Below, piece after piece: positions 23,975-35,878 of a stretch of DNA of 64,000 nt (positions within the stretch are counted from its first letter, which is position 1; every line of letters starts with the position of its first letter). A program made the position numbers and the translations under genes. Under the pieces are notes generated by a model, which had not been told where the DNA came from, did no database searches, and was given only the letters and a program-made list of their open reading frames with translations. The stretch spans positions 4,879,763-4,943,762 of the forward strand of contig JAQFVV010000031.1 in assembly GCA_028023455.1 (NCBI GenBank), read 5' to 3'. Source of the stretch: Epiperipatus broadwayi. Lineage: Eukaryota > Onychophora > Udeonychophora > Euonychophora > Peripatidae.

Positions 23975-24101
23975 CTGAAATATTAACTGGAGTTCGGTGG
24001 ACTGAAATTAAATCAAGTGTAGGATCTATGCTGGTTATCGGATTATTATTGGGATCATAAACTTCCACTTCCACTTTATGATCAGCAGATTCATCTAATA
24101 C
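23975..24101 (-). CDS. Candidate internal exon of a host gene
   Basis: On the minus strand, CCAAATAG (acceptor) precedes a 127-nt segment that ends TTTCAG followed by GTAAAT (a good donor). Only one of three frames is open across it. That frame starts VLDESADHKVEVEVYD and ends HRTPVNIS, with a mixed, protein-like composition quite unlike the Asn/Ile/Lys-rich junk frames nearby. The alternation of Val with charged residues would suit a beta-strand domain, but I do not recognise the family. 127 nt leaves one extra base, so the exon would go from phase 0 to phase 1. No flanking exons are identified with confidence. A weak downstream acceptor lies near 18810. The pyrimidine tract is poor. Confidence 0.45.
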
Positions 24102-24329
24102 CTATTTGGATATATGAATATTTTAAATTCTTAAAAATTATAAATTTTATTTTATTTTAAATATCATGTCATTTTATTGATCACATATAAAAAGGAATGA
24201 ATATTCTTCATATATGTATGTAAAAAAGTAAAATAATCTTTTAAATAACCCACTGCAATATGATAACATCTCCAACAAACCCATACATATGTTATGTTAA
24301 TTCTAATATTCTCATAGATAAATAAATTT

Positions 24330-24508
24330 GTAGTGTTATTTCTGGAAGATTCTATGTAATAAAAATATAATAGCCAAATAGCTGACATTTCAGTACAATG
24401 ACAAGTACATTCCTCAGCTCTGAGAAAACTACTTGTTTTTGTACTGAAACATTAGCTATTTACCTATTATATTTTTATTAAACAAAAGTTCCCAGAAATA
24501 ATACTACA
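24330..24508. repeat. Near-complete palindrome (foldback), about 180 bp
   Basis: GTAGTGTTATTTCTGG at the left is mirrored by CCAGAAATAATACTAC at the right. The arms continue inward through TAATAAAAATATAATAG, AAATAGCTGACATTTCAGTA and CAAGTA, leaving a loop of only a few tens of bases around CAGCTCTGAG. The RNA or single strand would form one long hairpin. The minus frame at 24164-24388 is not a gene. Typical of a MITE that is almost all terminal inverted repeat. Confidence 0.8.
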
Positions 24509-24517
24509 TATATATAT

Positions 24518-24585
24518 ATATGTAGCACAATAATACTATATATATATAGTATTGTGCTATATATATATATATAGTAACACAATAA
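24518..24585. repeat. AT-rich palindrome TAGCACAATA...TATTGTGCTA
   Basis: A 13-base arm (TAGCACAATAATA) is inverted around a TA run and flanked by further TA repeats. It lies directly after the 24330-24508 palindrome. It could be a cruciform-prone TA expansion. Confidence 0.75.
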
Positions 24586-26342
24586 AATATTTAGGGAATT
24601 AAGATGGGGTGATGCCCAAAATAAATATTTCAAATAAAATTATTTAATATAAAATATAAAGCAATGAGTAATAATATTTTAAAAGCATGAGGGATCTCTC
24701 TAAAAAATCCCTCTGAGAAGAGTAATCCTGAGAGAAAAACATTACTCTGGGAGATTAACCCAGTTAACTCCTTAGAGTAACTAAAAGTATAATTAACTAT
24801 AAATTCACCAGCATCACAAATAAGTATAAATAAATCATTCATCATCATGAATTATCAATAATCAAAATAAATCAACAATCAGTCTTATGACTGGATTTGA
24901 AATGGGTCTACTATAGACCAAGCTAACTATTTTGTCACTTCCAGCTTGGGGCAATTATTTGAACATTAATTTGGATGTATAAACTAAGTGCTCATCCATC
25001 AGAATACATAATAATCAAATAATGCTGGAATATTAAAACATGAGGATCATTACCAATGCTCTGATCACTTGGTATCATTAATGTACTGGCCAACTATAAA
25101 CTTAAATTCTAATAGAGACTAAAGTAAATAAAATGTAGTGCATGAACTTTAAAGAATATACTCTTAATGCCAATCCAGGATTATTCATTATTATCATCAT
25201 CAGTGGATGCTCATACACTAATATACATCTTCTATATAATACATTGTTATGCTCGAATCTAGCTCAGAGAACATAAGCTCTATAACTGTTACTGTGATCA
25301 AAAGATGATGTAACATATAATATTCTAAAACTTTAGAATTAAGTTCACTAAAATAATTTTAACAATTAAATACAAGTTTATTAATAACAATAAAAAAATG
25401 AAGTTAAAGTCTGTAGAATATGGCTATGCACATATAAGCCTTCTGATTTTAATTAACATATAATAAAAACAATTAATGTCTGCAGAATATGGTTATACAC
25501 ATATAAATTAAGCCTTCTGATTTTAAGTAATATACAATTTTAAAAAAACTATCACATTGTGATTTACAAAACCTTGCAATGAATTTACATAAAACACATA
25601 TAACATCAGCATGCAGATGCATGGTATAATTATCAATTAATAAGAATATAGTTGAATTGTCATTTAATAATAAAATAAATGATTAAAATTTACATATAAG
25701 TGTTTATCTGACACACAATGGTATTTTCACATAAATGTGCCATACAATTGGTGACTATATTTCCATCATCATATAAAATACAATAAATGATTAAAATTTA
25801 AAGTTACCACATTTTAGTAATATAAAATACTGCAATGGGTTTACATACAATATATATATATATATCATCACACAGACATGAGGTATAATAATTTATTAAC
25901 CTATTTGAATTTGCCAAAATAATGAAATTAATTTTTATAATACATATTTAATAACCTATTTAACATACATGTGTGTATTGAATTGCAGGCATGCATTGAT
26001 GTTTATATTATATATTTTTTGTCAAAATAAAATTATTAAAAATTATTTTCACAATTCTTTGTTGAAAGTCTACAATAATACATTTATTGTTTCAATAGTA
26101 AGTTTTCACTTTACTGATTAGTTTTCTTTTTTCTTTTTTTTTTTAAAAAAAGTTATCTTGACAGTTGATAAAAGTTTTTTGTTGTTGTTTTTGACAGGTT
26201 ACTATAAAAAGATTGTTTTTTTTATTTCTTTTTTTAAAAAATAGGATCATCAATTAGTTCTTGACTCTTAGCTTTTTAATCCAAGCAAAATTATTTACTT
26301 GTTTCACTTTTAAGCCTTCCTAATTTTCTCATGAAGCTCATT
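24586..26342. other. Non-coding AT-rich region
   Basis: No gene is recognised. The minus frame at 24630-24848 has no domain. The region holds direct repeats (25408-25540; also GCAATG-TTTACATA blocks near 25576 and 25832), suggesting degenerate local duplication. Confidence 0.45.
25408..25540. repeat. Tandem duplication, about 70 bp unit
   Basis: TCTGTAGAATATGGCTATGC and TCTGCAGAATATGGTTATAC each lead into CACATATAA and then GCCTTCTGATTTTAA. They are two diverged copies in direct succession. Confidence 0.7.
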
Positions 26343-26636
26343 GTTGTGGGCAAAAGTTTGCAACACCTAATTATTATGGTTCACGACTGTAAAAATTTCT
26401 GCATTTTATCTCCCTGTATTTTCACCCGAATCTTATAGTTTTAGAGATTTAAATGTTAAAATATTTACAGTAAATCATATTTTTAATAATTTTCTCTAGG
26501 GGGCATCTGCAAGCAGAGCACAATATTAATTTGCGTGTGTTTTTTAGTAAGCCTAATAAAAAATCCTCCATTTGCATTCCAGCTTCATAAGAATAAGGTT
26601 GAAATTGTGTCAAGTGTGTCATATTTTTTCCCACAA
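26343..26636. mobile_element. Possible small inverted-repeat element
   Basis: TTGTGGGCAAAA at the left is mirrored by TTTTTTCCCACAA at the right, about 290 bp apart, with slightly higher G+C inside. The same TTGTGGGCAAAA occurs at 26-37 of the window. The inverted repeats are only about 12 bp, so this is weak. The minus frame 26449-26634 is probably chance. Confidence 0.25.
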
Positions 26637-26759
26637 ATAATTATCAGTAAGTAATAAAAATCTTTATTTCATTTTATGAATTTTTCATATAGTAAAATAA
26701 TAGTTTCTAACTATAATTTTGATTATAAAAAAAACAATCAGTAAATGATCTCTTTTTTT

Positions 26760-27480
26760 TTGTCTTGAAATATTATAATATCTTACAGAAATTATTTATT
26801 TCATATGTATATGTTTCAAAATATTAGAATTACAATTACATATATATAATTTTGTAGATCAAATATTTTATCAATATAAATACAAATAGTAGGTCAAATA
26901 TTACTGATGCCATTTTTGCTTTTATATGTATACCGTATATATATTGGAATATATCTTTTTTTGTTTTACATGAAAAAATGTTATTTTTTAAGCAAAAATA
27001 TTTTGATGCGTTAGAATTTTAGTTACATATTTATCTGTATCACATATATATATAATTTTGTAGCATCAAATATATTATCGATGTAAGTACAAATAGGTCA
27101 AATATTACGGACTGCCATTTTTGCTTTTATATGTATGCCATATATATTGGAATAGATTTTTTTTGTTCTACATGAAAATGTTATTTTATAAGCAAAAACA
27201 TTTTGATATGCATTGCAATTTCAGTTACACATTTATCTGTAATTAGTTGGTCAAATATTTTACAGATCTAAATATAAATATAATTACATTTTATCGATCT
27301 CAAGTGTATATATATATATATATGTACTGAAATATATTTTTTGATCTATATGAAAAAGTGTTAGAATTTCAATTACATAAATAAACTAATATGTAGAAAT
27401 ATTTTACTATTCACAATTTAGATCAATTTTGTATATATTGAAATATTTCAAAACATTTGAATTTCAATGGGTGCATATTT
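26760..27480. repeat. Degenerate AT-rich tandem repeat, period about 200 bp
   Basis: About three to four diverged units share CATTTTTGCTTTTATATGTA (26911 and 27114), then GGAATA, TTTTTTGTT, ACATGAAAA-TGTTATTTT, TAAGCAAAAA and TTAGAATTT/ATTGCAATTTCAGTTACA. No coding sense. It lies directly upstream of the piggyBac remnant. Confidence 0.7.
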
Positions 27481-27518
27481 ACATATATATTACTGATCTT
27501 GTTCTATATCTTAAAAAT

Positions 27519-29222
27519 ATGGATTCTGCACCGAGTACAGGTTTTTAATACTATGAGTCTGACACAGAGTCTAATGACTCTGTAGAAATGGGTAGTGTTG
27601 GCAGCTGTGATAAAATGGGCTTCCAAAGCATAAATGATGAGCAAAGTTCTAGCACTGATGAGAGTTTTTGAGTGTGATGATAGCACTGTGCTATGGAAGA
27701 AAATTGATATCAGTAACATCTCTCCACCCCACTCCCCCAAGATTTCCTTTCAATGAGAAACTAGGCACAACTGTAGACATAAGTCCAGATGTCAATGCTT
27801 TACAATTCTTTGAAATGTTTTTTGATGAAGCATTGCTCCAAAAATTTGTCAAGCAAATAAATCTTTATGCTGATCAGTGCCATAGTAAGAGCATAAGTAT
27901 AATGAAGTCTTGATTTATCGTCTGGAAACCTACCTATAAAGAGAAGTTGGTGTTGTTTTTTGGAATGTTGATGTTGCAAGGAAATGTCATATCAGTTATG
28001 GTCTTGGTCAAGAAGAAAAATACTTCAAGTACCCATTTTGCTCAACTTATGACAAGTACCAGGTATGCCTTGCTCATGCAATATTTGCATTTTGATGACA
28101 ATAAAAAATTCAGTAGTGACCATCCAAATCCAAAGCTCTATAAATTCTATGAAGTCTATGGAGGATTTGAGATATGAATTTAGTACTTTTTATACCCCAG
28201 AGCAAAATCTTAATCTAGATGAGAGTTTGATGCTCTATAAAGGATATCTGGGCTGGAAAACATATAACTATAAGAAAAGAGCCTGTTTGGCATTTTTGTC
28301 CTTTGTGAGGCAGCAAGTGGTTACATTCATTGTTTTTCTCATATGCTGGAGCTAATATAGTATACAATCATAAATATGCCACTTTACCTGTTAGCACAAA
28401 AAGTGTTCTCTCTTTGTTGGATCTTATTTAGGAAAAGGCTACTGTGTCACAGTAGACAATTGGTACATATTTCCTAGTCTGGCAGACATGCTTGTACAAA
28501 ATAAGACAGACATTTATGGCACTAACAATAAAAGAAGGAAAGATCTGACAAAGTCAAAAAGGGTAAACTGAAAAAAGGCACTATCCAGACTTTTCAGTGT
28601 GGAAAACCAATGGCCTTGAAATGGCAAGACAAAAACAGTCTGCCTAATGGGTACCATTCATGGTGCTCCAATGAGAGTTGTAAAGATTAGCTGGGGGAAT
28701 GATGTGGTGAAATCTATTGTGGTGGTATATTACAATAATACTATGGGTGGAGTTGATTGCTGTGAACAAGAGCTGTCCTACTACCAGACAACTAGGAAAC
28801 AGTGAAGAAAACATTATAAAAATATTTAGGCATTTTATAGACTAAGTCATATGGAATGCACCTTTATATAAAAAGCACTATGGTAGTGTAATTGAGCTTT
28901 TAGAGTTCAAATTGCAACTTATTAAGCAGATAATTGGAAAAATATTCTGCTTCAACTTCCATATCCAATTTTAGGAGAGCTAGCGCTATCACTTATCCAC
29001 TCAGATTCAACCCTGGACACTTTGATAGCCTCATCCCACCTAACCCCATCAAAAAAGGGCCTACATGTCAATGCTGCATGTGTTGCTCAGAAAAAAAACT
29101 CCTGATGAAAAGAGTATCAGGAGAGAATCAAGATACTGGTGTCAACACTGCGAAGTTGGATTCTGCATTGACCCATGTTATGAGATCTATCACACCAAAA
29201 AAAAATTTTGAAGGTAATTATT
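27519..29222 (+). pseudogene. piggyBac-family transposase remnant
   Basis: The protein sense starts MDSAPSTGF with an acidic, Ser-rich N-terminus (YYESDTESNDSVEMG), as in PGBD proteins. It then gives ISPDVNALQFFEMFFDEALL (about 27780-27840), FFGMLMLQGN, and YLHFDDN. The DDD catalytic triad is still encoded: Asp in LNLDESLMLYKG (about 28215-28250), Asp in the segment with sense VTVDNWY (near 28455), and Asp in NNTMGGVDCCEQ (about 28735-28770). The C-terminus has the Cys-rich domain, CQCCMCCSEK and then, in another frame, WCQHCEVGFCIDPCY. Stops (27549, 27669 and others) and several frameshifts make it inactive. It would cut and paste DNA at TTAA. The element ends are not clearly found; GGTTAAAAGGTTAA at 30674-30687 is a possible right end. 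Confidence 0.88.
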
Positions 29223-29339
29223 AACCTTATTGTATGTATAATTTTAGTAAAAATTATATTTATATTTACATGTTTTTTGCTTTTTCTACTTATTGCATTT
29301 CAGCTTCTGAAAAATTCAAGTTTCTTCTGGTATGTGATG

Positions 29340-29670
29340 AACTGTAAATATTGTCATTGGTGCTGTGAATACTTTTATTGTTGACCCCATAACTGCATAA
29401 ATGCTACTACCTTTGATGTTACAAATGCTATGTTGTTGCCATAAGTGCTTTTACCTTTAATGCAGTAAATGCTACTATCTTTGATGCCACAAATGCCATG
29501 TTGTTGCCAGAAGTGCTTTTACCATTGATGTAGAAAATGCTACTATTTTTGATGCCACAAATGCTATGTTGTTGCCATAAGTGCTTTTACCTTTGATGCC
29601 ATAAATGCTATTATATTTGATGTGATGAATGCTGTTATTGTTGTTGCCATATATGCTATTACCTTTGCTG
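29340..29670. repeat. Minisatellite next to the piggyBac remnant
   Basis: A unit of about 25 bp, (G)CCATAAATGCTACTACCTTTGATG-like, recurs about a dozen times. Higher-order pairs of about 75 bp include ATGCTATGTTGTTGCCATAA. The repeat keeps the minus frame 29475-29792 open (repeated GNSIYG-type peptide), but this follows from the repeat and is not evidence for a gene. Confidence 0.8.
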
Positions 29671-29872
29671 TAAATACCATTCCCCAACAAAAAACATGAT
29701 GCTGCAATAAAACCATTATTCAAAATGAACTTGCAAGGCACTGACTGGTCCTGAACATCCTTGATTACATACCACAAGGGTAAATAATTCATGTGATTTT
29801 ATTTATGATACACCAAGATTGGTTTTATATATTTCACAAAAATTTGTATTTCTTTTTATTTTCATATATTTT

Positions 29873-30290
29873 TATATTTATATAAGGCTATAACCTTAAT
29901 ACATGTGCCTTGTGTGCTTAATTTTATTACAAGAGAGACCTCTGCAAATCTTAACACAATATTTGACTTTATAAAGATAAGAGCTGCCACCCTCTTATCT
30001 TCAATCTATTTTTCTAATTATATAGGAAAATCTAAAACATTTTGATTTGAGAGTGTGAAACTAATAAATTCTTCACTGATTAAGTCCACTATTTCTGTTA
30101 CAAATTAATGTTTGTAAAATCTTTTGATTTACAATGAGTCAATATTCAGATCTTAAATTTAGAAATATTTTGAATCAATTTAAAGTTGTAAATATTAATT
30201 CTTATTAATCACAATGTCAGCATGTAATATTTATATAAGGCTATAACCTTAGTACATGCACCTTGTGTGCTTAATTTTATTATAAGACAT
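29873..30290. repeat. Direct repeat pair around a 290-bp spacer; dispersed repeat copy 2
   Basis: ATTTATATAAGGCTATAACC to TGTGCTTAATTTTATTA occurs at 29873-29934 and again at 30226-30288. The spacer (30040-30240) resembles 21140-21330. The two copies flank the spacer like short terminal repeats, but are not LTR-like (no TG...CA ends). Confidence 0.65.
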
Positions 30291-32106
30291 ACATGACCAA
30301 TAAAACTGGAACACTCATAGACTCAAAGCCATGTAAGATTAATTATGTGATTTCAAACTTGATTTGCTTCAACTCTGTATTGAATTTGTAGAAATAAAAT
30401 GTTTTGTTTAGTATTAGAATCTATATATATTGCACTTTTTATGACTTCAATTTTTATTATGACACAGTTGACTCATTTCCTACAGGTATATAACAGATTT
30501 TAATTTGCGAATGTGTTTTTTTTTTAATGATAAAACAGTAAATATAATGAAAATTATAATTCAAAAACTTCAAAAAATAATTTTTATATGTTGTCAAATA
30601 TGTACTTAATAAAAATATGCTTTTTAAAAAAATTTCATTTATGGGTCAAGAAGTTTTAAAATGCATGCATGGTTAAAAGGTTAAAATATTTTTTTTTTCT
30701 TTTGCAATAAACAATTTAAAATAATGTTCTATATATCTTTATCACTTTTGAAATGTCATTTTTACTAAAGAAATTATTTAAAATTTTATTCTCATTATAT
30801 ATAGCACTATTCCTCATACACGTTTATTTGGGCTTCTCTGCATACAGATAAATCACCATAAGTATAAACTAATTCTTCAGCAAGATGAGAGATTTTCTTA
30901 GTGAGCTGGTCTTTGTGAGACTGGTTAAGTCCAACTGTGGGAATGCAGTGATATCCCTTCTGTCTAGGATTGGATAGACTTCAAGCAAGCAAGCTGTCTT
31001 TTAGAACACATTTATATCTATGAATTTCAACACTGGAAGTTGAACCATTTTCCTCCAAGTGAGTTCAAACTCCACCATCATAAACAATAGAGCAGCTTCT
31101 GGACTTTTCCCTCCTTGGGTTCTTATATTTTCATGGTAGCTCTTTATAACTCTGCTAACTAACTCTTCTAGTCAACTAACTGGTACAGTTTACCAATTAA
31201 ACAAATTATTATTAGCCAACTTAATCCTCTAATCTTTTTATCAATCCTTTACATAGCTAGATTGGATGATAAAAATATACTAAAAAGTGTTTTTCTTCTT
31301 ATTTTTTCAAAAAATCACTTTTAATCCTTTCAAAGGCAACTTTAAAGTTTTATCAAAAGTATGATCTACAAAAATGTCTACATATATAGAGAAACATATA
31401 TAAGCCTTAATTAAAAAATTTCAAAGATAGATAATAAAATTTATTACACTTTTCAGTAGACATTTTATCATAAAATGCTATACAAGCTTAATTTTTTTTT
31501 AAAAAAAATTTCTAGCTAGATAATGAAATGTATTCAAACATTAATTAAATGATTTCAAAAATAAACCATGCTTGGTTTTAATTTAAAAATCAGAATTCAA
31601 TAAAAATATTAGACCTTTTTAAATGTTTATTTCATAATACAATTCTGTTTTAAATTCAAAATTATTTAACTTTTTACTGTGATTTTATTTTAGAGAAATG
31701 AAAAAAAATCTACAATTTTTTGTCTGCATTTATTTCTACTTTTCCTTTCAACTTTATATATATGTGCACACACACTACGTTACTGTGTGTCATGTATACT
31801 GAATTAAATACTTATATTGATTATTATAATAATGAATAGAAATGAAGAGATAATATCCATTAAATAGAGAGATACTTTAAATTTTGATGTTACTAAGAAA
31901 ATATCAATTACTACTAATTAATAATTCCTGATATTTGTCAAGAATCTTGCTCTCTAATTTAGAGGAAATTTTAAATGTCTGAATGAGGTTACAGTTGTGG
32001 TAGGCATTTACACTTGGTATTCTCAAGTGTAAACTCTCATTTTCTAGGCTTTAGGTCAAGTGGCACCATCTAGTAATGGATATTAGGATACCTGCTGTCC
32101 ATTACA
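30291..32106. other. Non-coding AT-rich region
   Basis: No gene is recognised. The stretch 30850-31150 is richer in G+C but has no open frame or known motif on either strand. GCATGCATGGTTAAAAGGTTAA near 30668-30687 ends in a TTAA and could be a piggyBac-type terminus. Confidence 0.45.
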
Positions 32107-33840
32107 ATATATATATTGTAACGATATATAAATATGTCGTTACATTAATTTAAAATAAAAACTTAAAAGTTTGCAAATAAAAGTAAAAAACTAAACGCTA
32201 AAATTAAAATGTTTGTTAAACGTATATACATTCGCACAGATGCCAAACTTTAAAAATATTTTTTTTAAAAAAAACAAATAAATAAGTATTTGAATGTACT
32301 TTTTTATAAATAAAAAAAAAAAAGTACAAGATTTAAAAATAAAAACAGGTATTAATTAATTCTTGTAATCTGTAAATGGAAATGATTGTTTATAAATTGT
32401 TTGAAAAGCAAGCTAGCCTTGGGCTCTTGTATAATTAAAATGATCTGATGAAAGATAAATAAGAAGAAAAGAGAAATTAGCTTGACCAATGGAAGCACTA
32501 AGCCTTGGCTCGGACCCTAACGAAAGTGATGGATTAGTGACGTTTTGTTGATTGAATCCGTGTGGATTAATATAAAAAGGAAAATACAGTTTTTTCGGCA
32601 GTTCCAGCGTTGTGTTTGAGAGTTGTGGTAGGACGCACATACCACTATCTCTATTTAAAAGAAAAAGGAAAAGACTGTGATACCTTGAACCAGCTACTGC
32701 CATCTCCAGAACATTATCTACAATGGAGGCATCGCGAGAATTAAAAGCAGAAACCTGGACTCTTCTATCGTAAGCTATATTGACATGAACTCTAAATTGA
32801 AAAATAATTAAGAACTTTCGTTCAAGCTTCTGAACTTCTATCTGACCTTTTTTAAGTTTAAAATCATTTCCATTTTTTTTTTCCTTATTGTATAAATTAT
32901 TTATTGTTTAAATTTTAAATAATGAAATTTAGGTTGGGTATAGACGTTGCATAGATTCGTTAGTGGTTGATTATGTTGAAGTTTTCACGGTTGATTGGAA
33001 TATATAGGTCAACGATGTTAATGCAGGCATCTTACGGTGAATGCCACGGGGCCTTGTGTATTCCCTTTTGCAATTGACATTATCGATGATTTTGTATTTT
33101 GATCGATTGTGTTTAATTTGGATGTTTTTGACCGTGGAATCTGTTCAGCCGATGTATACTCAACATTTTAAAAACAAATTTATAAAAATAATCTGTGCAA
33201 ATGTATTTAAATGTTAAATTTAAGTTGGGCATGAATGGCTATATAGTTTTGTAAAATTATATTAAGGGAGGGTAATCTTAGGTTATTCATTTCGTAGTTG
33301 AATTGGTTCAATGGATTGGATAGATTTGTGTAATTGTAGATGTAGTATGAGGTCCGCTATGGGCAGGATTATAGATATACGCCACACACCCTCTGTTTGC
33401 CTATGGATGGATTTGTAAGACGGCAAAGGACCGCAGTCCATTCCTATGGAGTTTTATGTTTATTGTTCTACTCACCAAGATGTCACATTCCTGGTGGTGG
33501 AGAGACAATGTCTTCTCTAATCTACTTACTGATCGGATGTGCATTCCTGATGGTAGTGTATTTTGTGTTGTCGTATCATGCTACATTGAATACATGAATG
33601 TATCAGATGGATTGGCGCCAGTTTGGTTGCGAAATTTGTTGCCTAAGGTTAAATCAGGGAAGAATATTTTCTTTTCAAATGCAGATCTATGTAGTCTATT
33701 CATACTTGACTATCTAAATAAAATATTAAACTCATTGAAACTTAGTTAAATGTAAAATTCAAAGTTAATATAAAAATCTAAAATGTTAAACTTATTCCTC
33801 AAATTAGAATGATTTTATATGTGCGTAAATAAATATTTTT
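32107..33840 (+). repeat. Left arm of a 6.7-kb inverted-arm structure
   Basis: Read in reverse complement, this stretch matches 36930-38809 over its whole length with indels and many substitutions. Anchors: ACATTAATTTAAAATAAAAA (left) with its mirror near 38755; TAGCCTTGGG with CCCAAGGGCTAG; TTGCCTATGG with CCATAGGCAA; TTATTCCTCAAATT (33790) with AATTTGAGGAATAA (36963). The outer end begins TGTAACG...CGTTACA (32117-32144), a hairpin like the starts of the LTRs in this window. The arm could therefore be an LTR of an unrecognised element or an arm of a large foldback transposon. Confidence 0.8.
32413..32774 (-). CDS. Open frame behind a splice-acceptor-like site, in the left arm
   Basis: On the minus strand, CAATATAG (acceptor-like) precedes an open stretch of about 120 codons down to the stop at 32413. 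The first Met is at 32703, but the sense extends upstream with AYDRRVQVSAFNSRDASI. The sequence looks protein-like: balanced composition, GSRYHSLFLFLL hydrophobic run, then YFPFYINPHGFNQ and SEPRLSASIGQANFSF. No known family is recognised. The right arm carries the corresponding DNA (about 38150-38530), but there the frame is broken. It could be the last exon of an element-borne gene or chance. Confidence 0.3.
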
Positions 33841-34371
33841 ATGTATTAATTTCTGGCAGTGGCTTTTATTTATTTATATTGAAGATATAGATTTTTATCT
33901 CTTCATCTCCACTGAGCTAGTGACTTGGTCTAACGATCGGAATATTTAAATAAAGTGGAATCTTAACAGCGTGTATCTGCCTACTCTATAAATTTTTCTA
34001 GGTTTAAATGCCTAGATGGCGCCTTGTAGAGCAGATACCGTTTTGCGGTTAGATTCAATCTTCACTTTCATTTCGATCGTTATAATATATATATATTATA
34101 ACAGTCCAAATGAAGTAGAGTCTTACAGCATCTACATTACAGGGCGCCACTAGGCATTTGAACCTAGAAAATTTATATAGAAGGCAGATATGTAAGTTAA
34201 AAAAAATTATTTCTTTTTTATTTTATATTGGTTGATTCAGACCATTAGCCCATTGTCACTAGCTCAGCAGAGTAGCAGTGATAATAATATATATCTTTAA
34301 TTTATATCTTAAATATAAAAAAATAAAAGCCACTGCCAGTAATTAACACACAAACAATATTTATTTACTGA
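33825..34371. mobile_element. Foldback/MITE with arms of about 250 bp
   Basis: GTAAATAAATATT at the left is mirrored by AATATTTATTTAC at the right. Inside, CTGGCAGTGGCTTTTATTT (33853) is mirrored by AAATAAAAGCCACTGCCAG (34322-34340), continuing through GAGCTAGTGAC, CAGATA and GGCGCC blocks to the centre CGATCG...ATATATAT near 34090. It interrupts the left arm, since the right arm has no such insert. TTAA-like tetramers beside the CTGGCAG repeats hint at a piggyBac-type target, but this is not certain. Confidence 0.8.
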
Positions 34372-35878
34372 AACAGTAAGATTCGTATTCGAATCTTAAG
34401 TTTCACCTTTTTCTGTCGTCTCTCACTGACCGATCTATCCCGCCCAAATTTAAACTTTTTGGTATCGAATTGTGTGTGTAGCAATCTTAGAAATGTATAA
34501 ATATATGTAGAATTCAGCTTAAACACGCACACCTTTCAATCTCAAATTAAACGCAATAAATAGGGATAAAATAATATAATTTAGATTTCTTTTAGTTATA
34601 TAATTTTGTATAATTTTAATCATTTATTTTGGATTGTAAAGTTCGTATTTATTGCTTTGTTTAAATTTCATTTAATAATAATTCTAAAAATATCTGATGT
34701 AATATTTAATTAAAAGTTAAAATAATCTTATGTTCCCTTTTTGTTTTTGAAATTTAAAATCATCGGTCAGTGATAGATAATAGATTAATTAAAGAAAAAT
34801 TCCCCAAAATTAATTAGTAAATGTAAAATGTAAACAATAGAACGGCAGCTTTCTTTAATTAAAAAAACCAACTAAATGCATTGATTATCCTCAGGGCAGA
34901 TTAAATAGAACCTAAAAATATCTTAACAAAAATGTGAAAGATCAAGATAAAAAAAGAGGCCATCTTAGACTTGCTGGAGACATGCACTAAAACTTTAGCT
35001 TTGCTCTTGATCACTGAGAGTCTCCAAAAATAATAAAAATAATTTGTTCCTGCCAAGGTATGACCGAGTAAAGCCCCTAGATTATTCTCCATCAGTAGAT
35101 GGCCTATCGGATGCTGAACTTTCATTGCCCATCATAAATTCACCATGAAGATCTGCTGCCTGAAATGAATGAGAAAGCTGCTGCTGCCATGAAATTAAAT
35201 GAAATATCTAAATACAAGAAAGACTTGCCACTCGTGAACTTTTTGCTGCTAAATTAATGGAATCAGAAAACTTCTTATAAAACAGGTACCTGTCTGTGTT
35301 CAAACTCTAGAGTACTCTAATAATATGCTATAGCTATTCTTCATATTACTTATCTAAATTTATAAAATGTAAAAACTATCATTTGTATAACTAAAACTGA
35401 ATAATTAACTTAATGTGTAAATTTCTCTACTAATCTAGCTTACCTCATTCTGTCTTGGGTGCGTATTTCTAAAATCTACATTTCTATCTATAGTTATTAT
35501 TTAATTATTGCATGCTCATAATTATTTCAATTTTCAAAGTTTAAATCTATCATCGCTTAAAACAATGAATGCGTGTCAAATTTTCATTAATATTTACTTT
35601 CTTTAATAACTTAACTTTCATATAAATCGACACGCATTCAATGCTTCATTTATTGTAATGCAGGGGTCTACTACTTTGCAAATGGCTGACATATTAGTTA
35701 TAATAATTCCCAAGTTATATATGTTTTGTATTTATTAAATAATCAGTGAATAATTCCAGATAATTACATTTCTTTGAGAGTCACCAACGTTCTTCAGTAA
35801 ATGTTGATAATGTAGAGCCGAATTAGAAATCTATTTAAATCTCATCATAATCAATTATCAGTATACATGTGTTACGTT
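34372..35878. other. Centre of the inverted-arm structure, first part
   Basis: No known gene. The minus frame 34901-35125 lies in a slightly G+C-rich block without a domain I recognise. Near 35562-35645, CAATGAATGCGTGTC is mirrored by GACACGCATTCAATG around a 50-bp loop, a short stem-loop of unknown role. Confidence 0.4.

Noticed and set aside
29475-29792. 105-codon minus frame with GNSIYG repeats
   Set aside because: It arises from the minisatellite 29340-29670; no start context or domain.
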